In this document: piece after piece, positions 6,623 to 14,279 of the stretch
Layout: the number at the start of each line of letters is the position of its first letter
Numbering within the stretch: the first letter of the stretch is position 1
From: Aestuarierythrobacter sp037968495
Lineage (GTDB): Bacteria > Pseudomonadota > Alphaproteobacteria > Sphingomonadales > Sphingomonadaceae
Direction: 5' to 3'
DNA: 14,279 nt
NCBI GenBank assembly: GCA_037968495.1
Contig: JBBKVP010000061.1
Coordinates: 1 to 14,279, forward strand
Made by a program: the position numbers and the translations under genes
The notes under the pieces: generated by a model
The model's input: only the letters and a program-made list of their open reading frames with translations
Told to the model about the DNA's origin: nothing
The model's database searches: none

Positions 6623-7876
6623 ATGACCGATGCCTATATTATTGACGCAGTCCGCACCCCTCGCGGGATCGGCAAAGTCGGCAAAGGCGCGCTTGCCGCG
6701 AGCCATCCGCAGCATCTTGCTGCAACTGTTCTGAAGGCGCTGGCCGAGCGCAACTCGCTCAACACCAAGGATGTCGACGATGTTATCTGGTCGACCTCCA
6801 CTCAAAAGGGCAAACAGGGCGGCGATCTGGGTCGGATGGCTGCGCTGGACGCGGGCTATGACATCACCAGTTCTGGCATGACGCTCGACCGTTTCTGCGG
6901 CGGCGGCATCACCACTGTGAACCTTGCAGCAGCGCAGGTTATGAGCGGGATGGCTGATTGCGTAGTTGCTGGCGGCACCGAAATGATGAGCTTTACTTCC
7001 GACATCACCCAGCAGGAAATGGCAGCCGGCTTCGCGCCGCCGATGATGGGTTCGGGCAACGAGCGCCTACAAAAAATTCACCCCCAGTCGCATCAGGGCA
7101 TTTGCGGTGACGCCATTGCCAGCATGGAAGGATTCACTCGCGAGGAGCTTGACGCTCTTGGCTTGCGCAGCCAGCAGCGCGCCGATGTCGCGATCAAGGA
7201 AGGCCGTTTCGACAAGAGCCTAATCCCGGTTATTGACGATGAAGGCAATGTCCTGCTCGATCATGAGGAATTCCCGCGCCCGCAAACCACCGCTGAAGGT
7301 CTAGCTGAATTGCAGCCCAGCTTCGCCAAGATTGCCGACGTGCCAATCGATCAGAACGGCAACACTTTCCGCAAGCTGATCAACCAGAAATACCCTGATC
7401 TCGACATCCAGCATTTCCACCATGCCGGTAATTCATCAGGCGTGGTCGACGGGGCCGCTGCGATCTTGGTCACGTCCAAGGAATATGCAGAGAAGAACGG
7501 TCTGAAACCGCGTGCCCGCATCGTTGCGACCGCCAATATGGGCGATGACCCGACGCTGATGCTCAACGCACCGGTTCCCGCAGCCAAGAAGGTTCTGGCA
7601 AAGGCAGGTCTGACAAAGGACGATATCGATCTGTGGGAAATCAACGAAGCGTTTGCTGTCGTGGCGGCTAAGTTCATTCGCGACCTCGATCTGGATATCG
7701 AGAAGGTCAATGTGAATGGCGGGGCCATCGCTTTGGGCCATCCAATCGGCGCGACCGGCTCGATTTTGATCGGCACGATGGTTGATGAGTTGGAGCGCCA
7801 GAACAAGCGCTACGGCCTCGTAACAATGTGCGCAGCGGGCGGCATGGCCCCGGCGATCATTATCGAACGTGTCTGA
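6623..7876 (+). CDS. Acetyl-CoA C-acyltransferase (thiolase)
   Basis: A 417-residue thiolase-superfamily enzyme that cleaves 3-ketoacyl-CoA with CoA to release acetyl- or propionyl-CoA, or runs in reverse. The N-terminal AYIIDAVRTPRG is the family start. The acyl-accepting nucleophile is Cys92 in LDRFCGGG (the common form is NRxCSSG). The NEAFA motif is at 341-345. His373 lies in GGAIALGHPIGATG and the second active-site Cys403 in MCAAGGMAPA, so the catalytic triad is complete. HHAGNSSGVVDGAAA (266-280) is also typical. Length fits the degradative thiolases. AAGGAG (6608-6613), nine bases before the ATG, is the best ribosome site in the window. Its upstream region is shared with the divergent enoyl-CoA hydratase and holds the palindromic operator. 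It supplies the last step of the beta-oxidation set encoded around it. Confidence 0.95.
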   Translation: MTDAYIIDAVRTPRGIGKVGKGALAASHPQHLAATVLKALAERNSLNTKDVDDVIWSTSTQKGKQGGDLGRMAALDAGYDITSSGMTLDRFCGGGITTVNLAAAQVMSGMADCVVAGGTEMMSFTSDITQQEMAAGFAPPMMGSGNERLQKIHPQSHQGICGDAIASMEGFTREELDALGLRSQQRADVAIKEGRFDKSLIPVIDDEGNVLLDHEEFPRPQTTAEGLAELQPSFAKIADVPIDQNGNTFRKLINQKYPDLDIQHFHHAGNSSGVVDGAAAILVTSKEYAEKNGLKPRARIVATANMGDDPTLMLNAPVPAAKKVLAKAGLTKDDIDLWEINEAFAVVAAKFIRDLDLDIEKVNVNGGAIALGHPIGATGSILIGTMVDELERQNKRYGLVTMCAAGGMAPAIIIERV

Positions 7877-7930
7877 TGAATTTCGCAGAGTGTTTCACTT
7901 CGCTTGATTACATTTGAAACTGGGAGCAGA

Positions 7931-7960
7931 GGCGGCGAAACCCTGATAGGATTCGCCGCC
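7931..7960 (+). promoter_or_regulatory. Hairpin at the putA translation start
   Basis: GGCGGCGAA (7931-7939) and TTCGCCGCC (7952-7960) form a perfect 9-bp stem around a 12-base loop. The putA ATG begins two bases after the stem. AGGA (7948-7951), the only Shine-Dalgarno-like sequence near the start, lies in the loop, and AGG could pair further with CCT (7942-7944). No T-run follows, so it does not look like a standard terminator for the thiolase. It may limit or regulate putA translation. Confidence 0.55.
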
Positions 7961-7962
7961 TT

Positions 7963-10900
7963 ATGACCAAGCCCGCAGCCTTCTCTGACCGCAGCACATT
8001 TCGCGCCGCTTACCGGCATGAAGAAAATGACTGCGCTCTGGAACGAATGCGGCAGGCGGCACCGGCATCTGCAGTGCATGAAGAAGCTGCAGCACTCGCA
8101 ACAAAACTGATTGAGGGTGCGCGCCGCCGTAAGGCCAGCGGCATTGATGCTTTCCTTCATCAATATGGTCTCGCGACGGAAGAAGGCATAGCCCTGATGT
8201 GCCTCGCCGAGGCGCTATTGCGCGTGCCAGACCACGCGACTGCCGATGCGCTAATCCGCGACAAGCTGGGCGGCATTGAATGGGCGGAACATATGGGTGA
8301 AAGTTCGTCCACCTTCGTCAACGCCGCGACATTTTCGCTGATGCTGACAGGCGAAGTTCTCGAACGCCCCGACGAACACCAACGCAGTATGGGTGCGACC
8401 TTGAAGCGCACTATTGGCCGTTTGGGCGAGCCGGTGATCCGCAAAGCAACACTTCAGGCTATGAAAATTCTTGGCGGACAGTTCGTCTTTGGACGGACCA
8501 TCGATGAAGCACTCAAGCGGGCCAAGCCAGAGCGCGCAGAAGGCCTGACGCACAGCTTCGATATGCTGGGCGAAGCGGCGATGACGTTCGATGACGCCGA
8601 GCGCTACCGCGTCTCCTATGCGAACGCGCTTGACCGCCTGACGCAAGAAGCCGGTGCCGGAGTCGTTCGCTCGCCCGGCATTTCGGTGAAATTATCCGCG
8701 CTCCATCCGCGTTACGAATTCCTGCACGTCAAAGAAGTGAAGGCAGACCTCGTCCCGATCCTCAAAGATCTGGCGATGAAAGCGCGCGATGCAGGCATCC
8801 ACTTTACCGTTGACTCTGAGGAAGCGGACCGGCTCGAACTATCGATGGACATTATCGAAGCGCTAGTCGCTGATGATGAGTTGTTTGAAACCGGCTGGTC
8901 AGGTTTCGGTATAGCAATCCAGGCCTATCAAAAACGCGCTGTTCCATTGTGCGACTGGGTGGCCAAGCTTTCCCGCAAATATGGCCGCCGCCTGATGGTT
9001 CGCCTCGTGAAAGGCGCTTATTGGGACACAGAAATTAAGCTCAGCCAAGTGGGCGGTTATAGCGACTTTCCAGTATTCACGCGCAAGGTTTCGACCGATG
9101 TGTCCTACCTCGCTTGTGCCGCACGGCTGATTGAGGCCAGTGACGCGATCTATCCGGCCTTTGCTACCCATAACGCGTACACGGTCGGTGCGATCAAAGC
9201 GCTCGCAGGCGCGGATACAGAATTCGAATTCCAGCGCCTGCACGGCATGGGCGAAGATGTATTCCAGGAGCTTGCGGAGCTTGAACGGCGCGCCGGAAAC
9301 AAAGTCACGCCTGTGCGGATTTACGCCCCGGTTGGCGGGCATAAGGACTTGCTCGCCTATCTTGTCCGCCGCTTGCTTGAAAACGGCGCAAACTCCTCGT
9401 TTGTAAACCGCATGGCCGATGCCGAAGTGCCGGCCAGCGAATTGACGACCGATCCGGTCGCCGATCTCGCCGCGCTCGAGCCAAAGCGGAACCCATCCAT
9501 CCCGCTACCCGCTAATATCTTCCCCAACCGCGTGAATAGCGCAGGCGTCGATCTGAGCGATCCGACTGTTCTTCAGCCGCTCGCTGAACGTCTGGAAGGC
9601 CTGAAGAATCTCCACTGGGATGCGCAGCCGACCTTCATTTCTGACAGCGAGGCCGAAGTTGCTCCGATCACCAAACCGCAGGATCTGACACTCGAAGTGG
9701 GAACCCGCCGCGATGCGCTGGCGGAGGAAGTCGAAGGCGCGATCGGGCTGGCGAAGGCCATCCAACCGGGCTGGAATGCGCTTGGCGGCGAAAAGCGCGC
9801 TTTGCTGCTCGAAGCGGCGGCGGACCTGTTTGAAGTACACACAGATGAGTTCCTATCACTCTGCCAGCGCGAGGCGGGCAAGACGCTGCCTGACGCAGTG
9901 TTAGAATTACGCGAAGCAGTCGACTTCCTGCGCTACTACGCTGGCGAAGCGCGGCGACTTTTCACCTCCCCCACGATCCTTCCCGGCCCGACCGGTGAGG
10001 AAAATCGTCTCTCGCTCGCAGGCCGCGGTGTCTTTGCCACGATCAGCCCGTGGAACTTTCCGCTCGCGATCTTCATCGGCCCAGCAGCCGCAGCGCTCGC
10101 CGCTGGCAACACCGTAGTCGCGAAGCCCGCCGAACAAACGCCGCTGATCGCCGCGTTAGCGATTAAGTTATGCCATGAAGCAGGCATTCCAGCCGAGGTG
10201 CTCCAACTGCTGCCCGGCGCGGGCGATGTTGGCGAGATGATCACTTCCGATTCGCGCCTTGCTGGTGTTGCCTTCACCGGATCAACCAACACGGCCCGCG
10301 CAATCAACCGCTCGCTGGCTGCACGTGAGGGACCGATCGCGACGTTTATCGCGGAGACCGGCGGTCAAAATGCCATGATTGTCGATTCCTCCGCCCTGCC
10401 GGAACAAGTAACGCGCGACGTGGTCGCCAGCGCCTTCCAGAGCGCGGGTCAACGCTGCTCGGCATTGCGGATGCTATATCTGCAAGACGATATTGCGGAC
10501 GAAATGCTGGCGATGATCCGGGGGGCTTTCGAAGCGCTCAACATCGGCGATCCGGCGATACTTTCGACTGACGTAGGGCCTGTAATCGACCCAGATGCCA
10601 AGGCCGCGCTAGAGCGTCATGTTGCGCGCCGTAAAAAGGCTGGCTTCGAAGTCTGGCGGCGCAAGATGCCGCGCGGCCTGACGGATGGCTGCTTCGTTGC
10701 GCCGACTATCATCGAGCTCAATTCCATTCTCGACCTTAAGCGCGAGAACTTCGGCCCGATTCTTCATGTCGCGCGGTTCAAGGCAGAGAACCTCGAACAA
10801 GTGATTGAAGATATCAACGAAACGGGTTTCGGCCTGACCCTTGGTCTGCATAGCCGCATCGAAGGCACGAGGCGCTTTGTCGAAGCCCGCGCGAAAGTCG

Positions 10901-11088
10901 GCAATTTCTACGTAAATCGCAACCAGATCGGCGCGGTAGTGGAGAGCCAACCATTCGGCGGCGAAGGCCTGTCCGGCACCGGCCCGAAAGCTGGCGGTCC
11001 GCATTATGTCGCGCGATTTGCAACCGAACGGGTGGTCTGTATCGACACTACTGCGGCGGGCGGAAATGCGGCATTACTGGCGGGATAA
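7963..11088 (+). CDS. putA: Bifunctional proline dehydrogenase / L-glutamate gamma-semialdehyde dehydrogenase PutA
   Basis: A 1041-residue enzyme that oxidises proline to P5C with FAD, then the semialdehyde to glutamate with NAD+, passing the intermediate through an internal tunnel. PRODH domain, roughly residues 100-490: VKLSALHPRY (242-251, Lys243), RLVKGAYWD (347-355) and RRLLENGANSSFVNR (469-483, with the proline-binding arginine pair). P5CDH domain, roughly 530-1010: TISPWNFP (693-700), catalytic-region Glu798 (AETGGQN) and nucleophile Cys832 (GQRCSA), then FGGEGLSGTGPKAGG near the end. There is no N-terminal ribbon-helix-helix domain and no long C-terminal extension, so it is a short, non-DNA-binding PutA like the Bradyrhizobium one. 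It therefore cannot repress itself; alphaproteobacteria often use an Lrp-type PutR, which is not seen here. It lies 86 bases after the thiolase, with the hairpin just before its ATG. Confidence 0.97.
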   Translation: MTKPAAFSDRSTFRAAYRHEENDCALERMRQAAPASAVHEEAAALATKLIEGARRRKASGIDAFLHQYGLATEEGIALMCLAEALLRVPDHATADALIRDKLGGIEWAEHMGESSSTFVNAATFSLMLTGEVLERPDEHQRSMGATLKRTIGRLGEPVIRKATLQAMKILGGQFVFGRTIDEALKRAKPERAEGLTHSFDMLGEAAMTFDDAERYRVSYANALDRLTQEAGAGVVRSPGISVKLSALHPRYEFLHVKEVKADLVPILKDLAMKARDAGIHFTVDSEEADRLELSMDIIEALVADDELFETGWSGFGIAIQAYQKRAVPLCDWVAKLSRKYGRRLMVRLVKGAYWDTEIKLSQVGGYSDFPVFTRKVSTDVSYLACAARLIEASDAIYPAFATHNAYTVGAIKALAGADTEFEFQRLHGMGEDVFQELAELERRAGNKVTPVRIYAPVGGHKDLLAYLVRRLLENGANSSFVNRMADAEVPASELTTDPVADLAALEPKRNPSIPLPANIFPNRVNSAGVDLSDPTVLQPLAERLEGLKNLHWDAQPTFISDSEAEVAPITKPQDLTLEVGTRRDALAEEVEGAIGLAKAIQPGWNALGGEKRALLLEAAADLFEVHTDEFLSLCQREAGKTLPDAVLELREAVDFLRYYAGEARRLFTSPTILPGPTGEENRLSLAGRGVFATISPWNFPLAIFIGPAAAALAAGNTVVAKPAEQTPLIAALAIKLCHEAGIPAEVLQLLPGAGDVGEMITSDSRLAGVAFTGSTNTARAINRSLAAREGPIATFIAETGGQNAMIVDSSALPEQVTRDVVASAFQSAGQRCSALRMLYLQDDIADEMLAMIRGAFEALNIGDPAILSTDVGPVIDPDAKAALERHVARRKKAGFEVWRRKMPRGLTDGCFVAPTIIELNSILDLKRENFGPILHVARFKAENLEQVIEDINETGFGLTLGLHSRIEGTRRFVEARAKVGNFYVNRNQIGAVVESQPFGGEGLSGTGPKAGGPHYVARFATERVVCIDTTAAGGNAALLAG

Positions 11089-11132
11089 GTTTCCGGTTCA
11101 AATTCAGCGCATCCGGCGTTATGTAACCGTCC

Positions 11133-11660
11133 ATGCATAAATTTCTAGCTTTGCTACTATCGCTTGTCGCCTTCGGCTGGTCCCCTGCCGCTCTGGCTGA
11201 TGTGACCGTGTCATTCCATAGCTTCAACGGCTCAATGTTCTTTGGCCGTTATCCGCACACATTCGTTGTGTTCGAAGGGACGCTGGATGACGGGACGCCG
11301 GTAGACCAGAATTTCGGCTTCACCGCGAAGACCGCTGGCCCCGCTGTTCTTGCTGGTCCGGTTAGCCATGAAATCGTGATCGAGAAGCAGAAAGAGATCA
11401 AGAAAACCAACCGGCATTTCTCTCTCAAAATCAGCGATGCCAAGTATCGGGCAATGGTTGCAGAGATGCGCCGCTGGCGTGACGCGCCCGGCAAATATTA
11501 CAACCTCGACAGCCGCAATTGCATCCACTTCGTTGGCAAGATGGGTGAGATAGCGGGGCTGAAAGTTGCCTACCCGAAGAAGATGGTTCGCAAGCCCAAG
11601 AGTTGGCTGAACTATATTATCGAACTTAATCCGTCTTTGGCCGCCAAGCAGATCAAGTAG
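11133..11660 (+). CDS. Secreted small protein of unknown function, possible permuted papain-like fold
   Basis: The product has 175 residues. It opens with a clear signal peptide: basic start MHK, a hydrophobic run LALLLSLVAFGW, and likely cleavage after ALA (residues 20-22). The mature part is expected in the periplasm or outside the cell. Two segments stand out: a His at 42 in RYPHTFVVFEG and, near the C-terminus, YYNLDSRNCIHFV with Cys130 and His132. A conserved N-terminal His followed far downstream by an NC-x-HF/FV segment recalls circularly permuted NlpC/P60-papain proteins (PPPDE, YiiX and DUF4105-type families). A Cys hydrolase or inactive relative is therefore possible, but this is inferred from motif layout only. 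I cannot name the family. No strong ribosome site is visible. It is 44 bases after putA with no obvious link to it. Confidence 0.8.
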   Translation: MHKFLALLLSLVAFGWSPAALADVTVSFHSFNGSMFFGRYPHTFVVFEGTLDDGTPVDQNFGFTAKTAGPAVLAGPVSHEIVIEKQKEIKKTNRHFSLKISDAKYRAMVAEMRRWRDAPGKYYNLDSRNCIHFVGKMGEIAGLKVAYPKKMVRKPKSWLNYIIELNPSLAAKQIK

Positions 11661-11726
11661 GATTCAAGGCTGCCCGCCCCCAATCGCCTAATTCTTTTTT
11701 AGCTCTGACCTGCTAACCAGCGGCGC

Positions 11727-12725
11727 ATGGCCATTTTGATTACCGGAGCAGCTGGATTTATCGGTGCTGCGCTTGCCGAGCGTTTGCTCGCACGCGGCGA
11801 AACCGTAATCGGCATCGATAACCTCAACGACTATTATCAAGTGTCCTTGAAGGAAGCGCGCCGCGACCGATTGACCGCGATGGGCGGCAATCGTTTTACC
11901 TTCATGCCGCAAGACTTTTCCGACATGGTTGGTCTGGAGGCCGCGCTTGACGGACACGCCTTGGAAGCCATTGCCCATCTCGGCGCGCAAGCTGGCGTCC
12001 GCTACTCGCTCGAAAACCCGCACGCCTATGTTCAGGCCAATCTGGTTGGCCACGTGAATATGCTCGAGCTGGCTCGCCGCCGCGAAGTCCAGCATATGGT
12101 CTATGCCAGTTCAAGTTCCGTCTATGGCGGCAATGACAAGGTGCCATTCTCGGTAGAAGATCGCGCAGACCACCCCGTGTCACTCTACGCTGCGACAAAA
12201 AAAGCGGACGAGCTGATGAGTGAGACCTACGCCCATCTCTACCGCATCCCGCTGACGGGCCTGCGCTTCTTTACGGTTTACGGACCGCGAGGCCGCCCGG
12301 ATATGGCACCGTGGCTGTTTACGGAGCGCATTCTCGCGGGACGCCATATCAAGGTATTCAACCACGGCGATATGTACCGCGACTTTACCTATATTGACGA
12401 CATAGTCAGCGGCATCGTCGCCTGTCTGGACGGACCGCCGACCGATGATGGGGCGGAGAAACCCGGCGGCAGCACCAAACCGCATGCCATCTATAATATC
12501 GGCAACCATCGCAGCGAGAAGCTGATGCGATTTATCGAGATCATCGAAGACGCTTGCGGCCGCAAGGCCGAGATCGAAATGCTACCGATGCAGGCCGGCG
12601 ATGTACCGCGCACTTTCGCCGACATTGAGGCGATTGCCAAAGATCACGGTTATGCCCCGACTACGACTATCGAGCAGGGTTTGCCGAAATTTGTGGACTG
12701 GTACCGGGAATATCACGGGGTCTAG
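11727..12725 (+). CDS. NAD-dependent epimerase/dehydratase, probable UDP-glucuronate 4-epimerase
   Basis: A 332-residue extended SDR acting on nucleotide sugars. The NAD motif GAAGFIG is at residues 7-13, with Asp31 in GIDNLNDYY placed to bind the adenosine ribose. A serine run, YASSSSVYGG (126-135), and Tyr154-x3-Lys158 (YAATKKADE) form the catalytic site. NLNDYY, the segment FTVYGPRGRPDMAPWLF and VFNHGDMYRDFTYIDDIVSGI are strongly reminiscent of the UDP-glucuronate 4-epimerases of capsule and O-antigen clusters (Cap1J/LspL type). That enzyme makes UDP-galacturonate for surface polysaccharide. Neither UDP-glucose dehydrogenase nor any glycosyltransferase lies in the window, so the pathway context is missing. 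It ends 45 bases before dcd. Confidence 0.9.
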   Translation: MAILITGAAGFIGAALAERLLARGETVIGIDNLNDYYQVSLKEARRDRLTAMGGNRFTFMPQDFSDMVGLEAALDGHALEAIAHLGAQAGVRYSLENPHAYVQANLVGHVNMLELARRREVQHMVYASSSSVYGGNDKVPFSVEDRADHPVSLYAATKKADELMSETYAHLYRIPLTGLRFFTVYGPRGRPDMAPWLFTERILAGRHIKVFNHGDMYRDFTYIDDIVSGIVACLDGPPTDDGAEKPGGSTKPHAIYNIGNHRSEKLMRFIEIIEDACGRKAEIEMLPMQAGDVPRTFADIEAIAKDHGYAPTTTIEQGLPKFVDWYREYHGV

Positions 12726-12770
12726 CCAAGGAACCTTGCCAGCCGCGCTGCAGTAGCGCAGCACCCATGC

Positions 12771-13325
12771 ATGGCGATTCTCAGCGACAAATGGATCCGG
12801 CAGCAAGCCCAGGATCACGGAATGATCGAACCCTTTGTGGAGGCGCAGCGCCGCGATGGCTGCATTTCCTACGGGCTCAGTTCTTATGGGTATGACGCGC
12901 GCGTCGCGCCCGAATTCAAGATCTTCACCAATGTGAATAGCAGCGTTGTCGATCCCAAGAAGTTCGATCCGGACAGCTTCGTCGACCGCGAAACAGATTG
13001 CTGTATCATTCCCCCCAACAGTTTTGCGCTCGCCCGCACGGTGGAATATTTCCGCGTCCCGAACGATGTGCTCGTGATCTGCCTTGGCAAATCCACCTAT
13101 GCGCGCTGCGGAATCATCGTAAATGTCACGCCGCTTGAACCGGGCTGGGAAGGCCATGTGACGCTAGAGTTTTCCAACACCACCCCGTTGCCAGCCAAAA
13201 TCTACGCCAATGAAGGCGCCTGCCAGTTCCTGTTCCTCCAAGGTAACGAGCCTTGCGAGACAACCTATGCAGACCGGGCCGGCAAATATATGGGTCAGCG
13301 CGGGGTTACGTTGCCAAAGCTTTAG
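12771..13325 (+). CDS. dcd: dCTP deaminase
   Basis: A 184-residue cytosolic trimeric enzyme that converts dCTP to dUTP plus ammonia, feeding dTTP synthesis through dUTPase and thymidylate synthase. The start AILSDKWIR and the motif SSYGYDARV (37-45) are family hallmarks. The active-site segment GKSTYARCGI places Ser108 and Arg112 at the positions of E. coli Ser111 and Arg115. TPLEPGWEGHVTLEFSN gives Glu133, matching the catalytic Glu138. The C-terminal closing segment AGKYMGQRGVTLPK is intact. E. coli Dcd is 193 residues, so length is normal. TPLEPGWEGH favours the monofunctional dCTP deaminase over dUTPase, though bifunctional deaminase/dUTPase cannot be excluded by eye. No clear ribosome site precedes the ATG. 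Confidence 0.95.
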   Translation: MAILSDKWIRQQAQDHGMIEPFVEAQRRDGCISYGLSSYGYDARVAPEFKIFTNVNSSVVDPKKFDPDSFVDRETDCCIIPPNSFALARTVEYFRVPNDVLVICLGKSTYARCGIIVNVTPLEPGWEGHVTLEFSNTTPLPAKIYANEGACQFLFLQGNEPCETTYADRAGKYMGQRGVTLPKL

Positions 13326-13410
13326 ACCTGTTGCTCCGCCATGCCGTAACGGCTTTGACTCGCTCTCACAGCGCGCCCATGAAAGAGTTCACTTATTAGG
13401 AGAGAACCGC

Positions 13411-14279
13411 GTGAAGAAAGCCGACCGCCCCTTCGATATCGTTGTTTATGGTGCCACCGGATATACCGGCAGGCTCGTCGCTGAATATCTCACCGAACAT
13501 TACGCCGACCGCGATGATGCGCCTGTTTGGGCCATGGCTGGACGCAGCGCGGACAAGCTCGCCGAAGTGCGGGACCTAGTTGGCGCGCCCGCTGATACTC
13601 CGCTTGTTGTCGCAAACGCTGATGAGCCCCAGACTCTGAAAGCCATGTGCGAACAAGCGCGCGTCGTGCTGACGACTGTTGGCCCATATACGCTCTATGG
13701 CGAGCCATTGGTCGCAGCATGCGCCGAAGCGGGCACAGATTACTGCGATCTGTCGGGCGAACCTGCATGGATGTACCAGATGATCGAGAAGTACGGTGAT
13801 GCGGCCAAAGCTAGCGGTGCTCGTATATGCTTCTCGTCCGGGTTCGATTCCGTGCCATTCGATCTGGGTGTTTTGATGCTCCAGAAGGAGGCCAAGGCGC
13901 GCTTCGGTAAGCCAGCAACCCGCGTCAAAGGCCGTGTGCGCGGGATGCAGGGCGGCCCTTCGGGCGGCACTGTCGCCAGCATGAAGGAAACCATGAAGGC
14001 TGTCGCCAAAGATCCAAAACTGATCAAAGTTCTGCAAAGCTCTTTTGGCCTCACCGAGGGTTTTGTCGGCCCGAAGCAGCCATCCGGCATGATTCCTGAA
14101 TATGACAAGGATCTGGGCAAATGGGCCGCGCCGTTCATTATGGCGACTATCAACACGAAGAACGTGCACCGCACCAACTTCCTGCTCGGCCACCCATACG
14201 GCGAAGACTTCATCTATGACGAAATGATGCTCACCAGCGCAGGCGAGATGGGCGAGAAAGCCGCCAAAGCCATCGGCGA
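13411..14279 (+). CDS. Saccharopine dehydrogenase-like / trans-acting enoyl reductase family protein, 5' part (3' end outside window)
   Basis: The frame runs from a GTG at 13411 to the window edge, giving about 289 residues without a stop. The N-terminus FDIVVYGATGYTGRLVAEYL (residues 8-27) is a Rossmann NAD(P)-binding motif, G-x-x-G-x-x-G. VGPYTLYGEPLVAACAEAGTDYCDLSGEP (about 90-118) and SSGFDSVPFDLGV (142-154) are typical of the saccharopine-dehydrogenase-like oxidoreductases that include the mycobacterial trans-acting enoyl reductase Rv2953. True lysine-pathway saccharopine dehydrogenase is unlikely. The start was chosen because AGGAG (13398-13402) lies eight bases upstream and the Rossmann motif follows at once. 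In mycobacteria the characterised relative acts with polyketide synthases in phthiocerol lipid synthesis; here no such partner is visible and the substrate is unknown. It is 85 bases downstream of dcd. Confidence 0.88.
   Translation, partial: MKKADRPFDIVVYGATGYTGRLVAEYLTEHYADRDDAPVWAMAGRSADKLAEVRDLVGAPADTPLVVANADEPQTLKAMCEQARVVLTTVGPYTLYGEPLVAACAEAGTDYCDLSGEPAWMYQMIEKYGDAAKASGARICFSSGFDSVPFDLGVLMLQKEAKARFGKPATRVKGRVRGMQGGPSGGTVASMKETMKAVAKDPKLIKVLQSSFGLTEGFVGPKQPSGMIPEYDKDLGKWAAPFIMATINTKNVHRTNFLLGHPYGEDFIYDEMMLTSAGEMGEKAAKAIG

Noticed and set aside
8899..9342. Minus-strand open frame of 147 codons inside putA, among several similar ones
   Set aside because: It lies wholly opposite a gene with clear catalytic motifs, shows no recognisable domain, and is expected in GC-rich coding DNA.
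10155..10165. Half-site-like CGATTAAG inside putA
   Set aside because: A single imperfect arm within a coding region, with no symmetric partner.
11661..11701. Possible terminator after the secreted protein gene, ending in a T-run (TTCTTTTTTA)
   Set aside because: The only stem upstream is about four pairs (AGGC/GCCT) with a loop of some 15 bases, too weak to call.
12726..12770. Short inverted repeats CAAGG-AA-CCTTG and GCTGC/GCAGC ahead of dcd
   Set aside because: The first has a 2-base loop and the second a 5-bp stem; neither is convincing as a terminator or regulatory structure.

Overview
The window looks like chromosomal core and accessory-catabolic DNA from an alphaproteobacterium, most likely Sphingomonadales (Erythrobacteraceae-like). 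This is inferred from moderately high GC, a tryptophan-halogenase-family gene, a PutA of the short form without a DNA-binding domain, and the many CoA-ester enzymes. No sequence search could be run, so the taxonomy is tentative. Coding density is very high, no gap between genes exceeds about 110 bases, and I see no RNA gene, insertion sequence, CRISPR array or phage gene.

Left part (1-7876): the 3' end of a flavin-dependent halogenase (+) meets a minus-strand unit of acyl-CoA dehydrogenase, SDR oxidoreductase and aldo/keto reductase. Divergent from that unit is an alpha/beta hydrolase (+), which converges on a second minus-strand pair, enoyl-CoA hydratase and alpha-methylacyl-CoA racemase. 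Divergent from that pair is a thiolase (+). Together these give a racemase plus an enzyme for each step of a beta-oxidation spiral, if the SDR serves as the 3-hydroxyacyl-CoA dehydrogenase. That suggests breakdown of methyl-branched or isoprenoid/sterol-like acyl-CoAs. Both divergent promoter regions carry the same palindrome, TTTAATCG-NN-CGATTAAA, so the units probably form one regulon under a dimeric repressor (TetR-like by guess) that is not encoded here.

Middle (7963-11088): putA, the bifunctional proline catabolic enzyme. Its start codon is preceded by a strong 9-bp-stem hairpin whose loop holds the only Shine-Dalgarno-like sequence.

Right part (11133-14279): all plus strand and functionally mixed. 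It holds a small secreted protein with an H...NC-H arrangement like permuted papain-fold proteins, a UDP-glucuronate 4-epimerase-like sugar-nucleotide enzyme, dCTP deaminase (dcd), and the 5' part of a saccharopine-dehydrogenase-like/trans-acting enoyl reductase gene that runs off the end.

I did not find an obviously new multi-gene system. The best leads are the duplicated operator that ties the lipid-degradation units together and the hairpin at the putA start.
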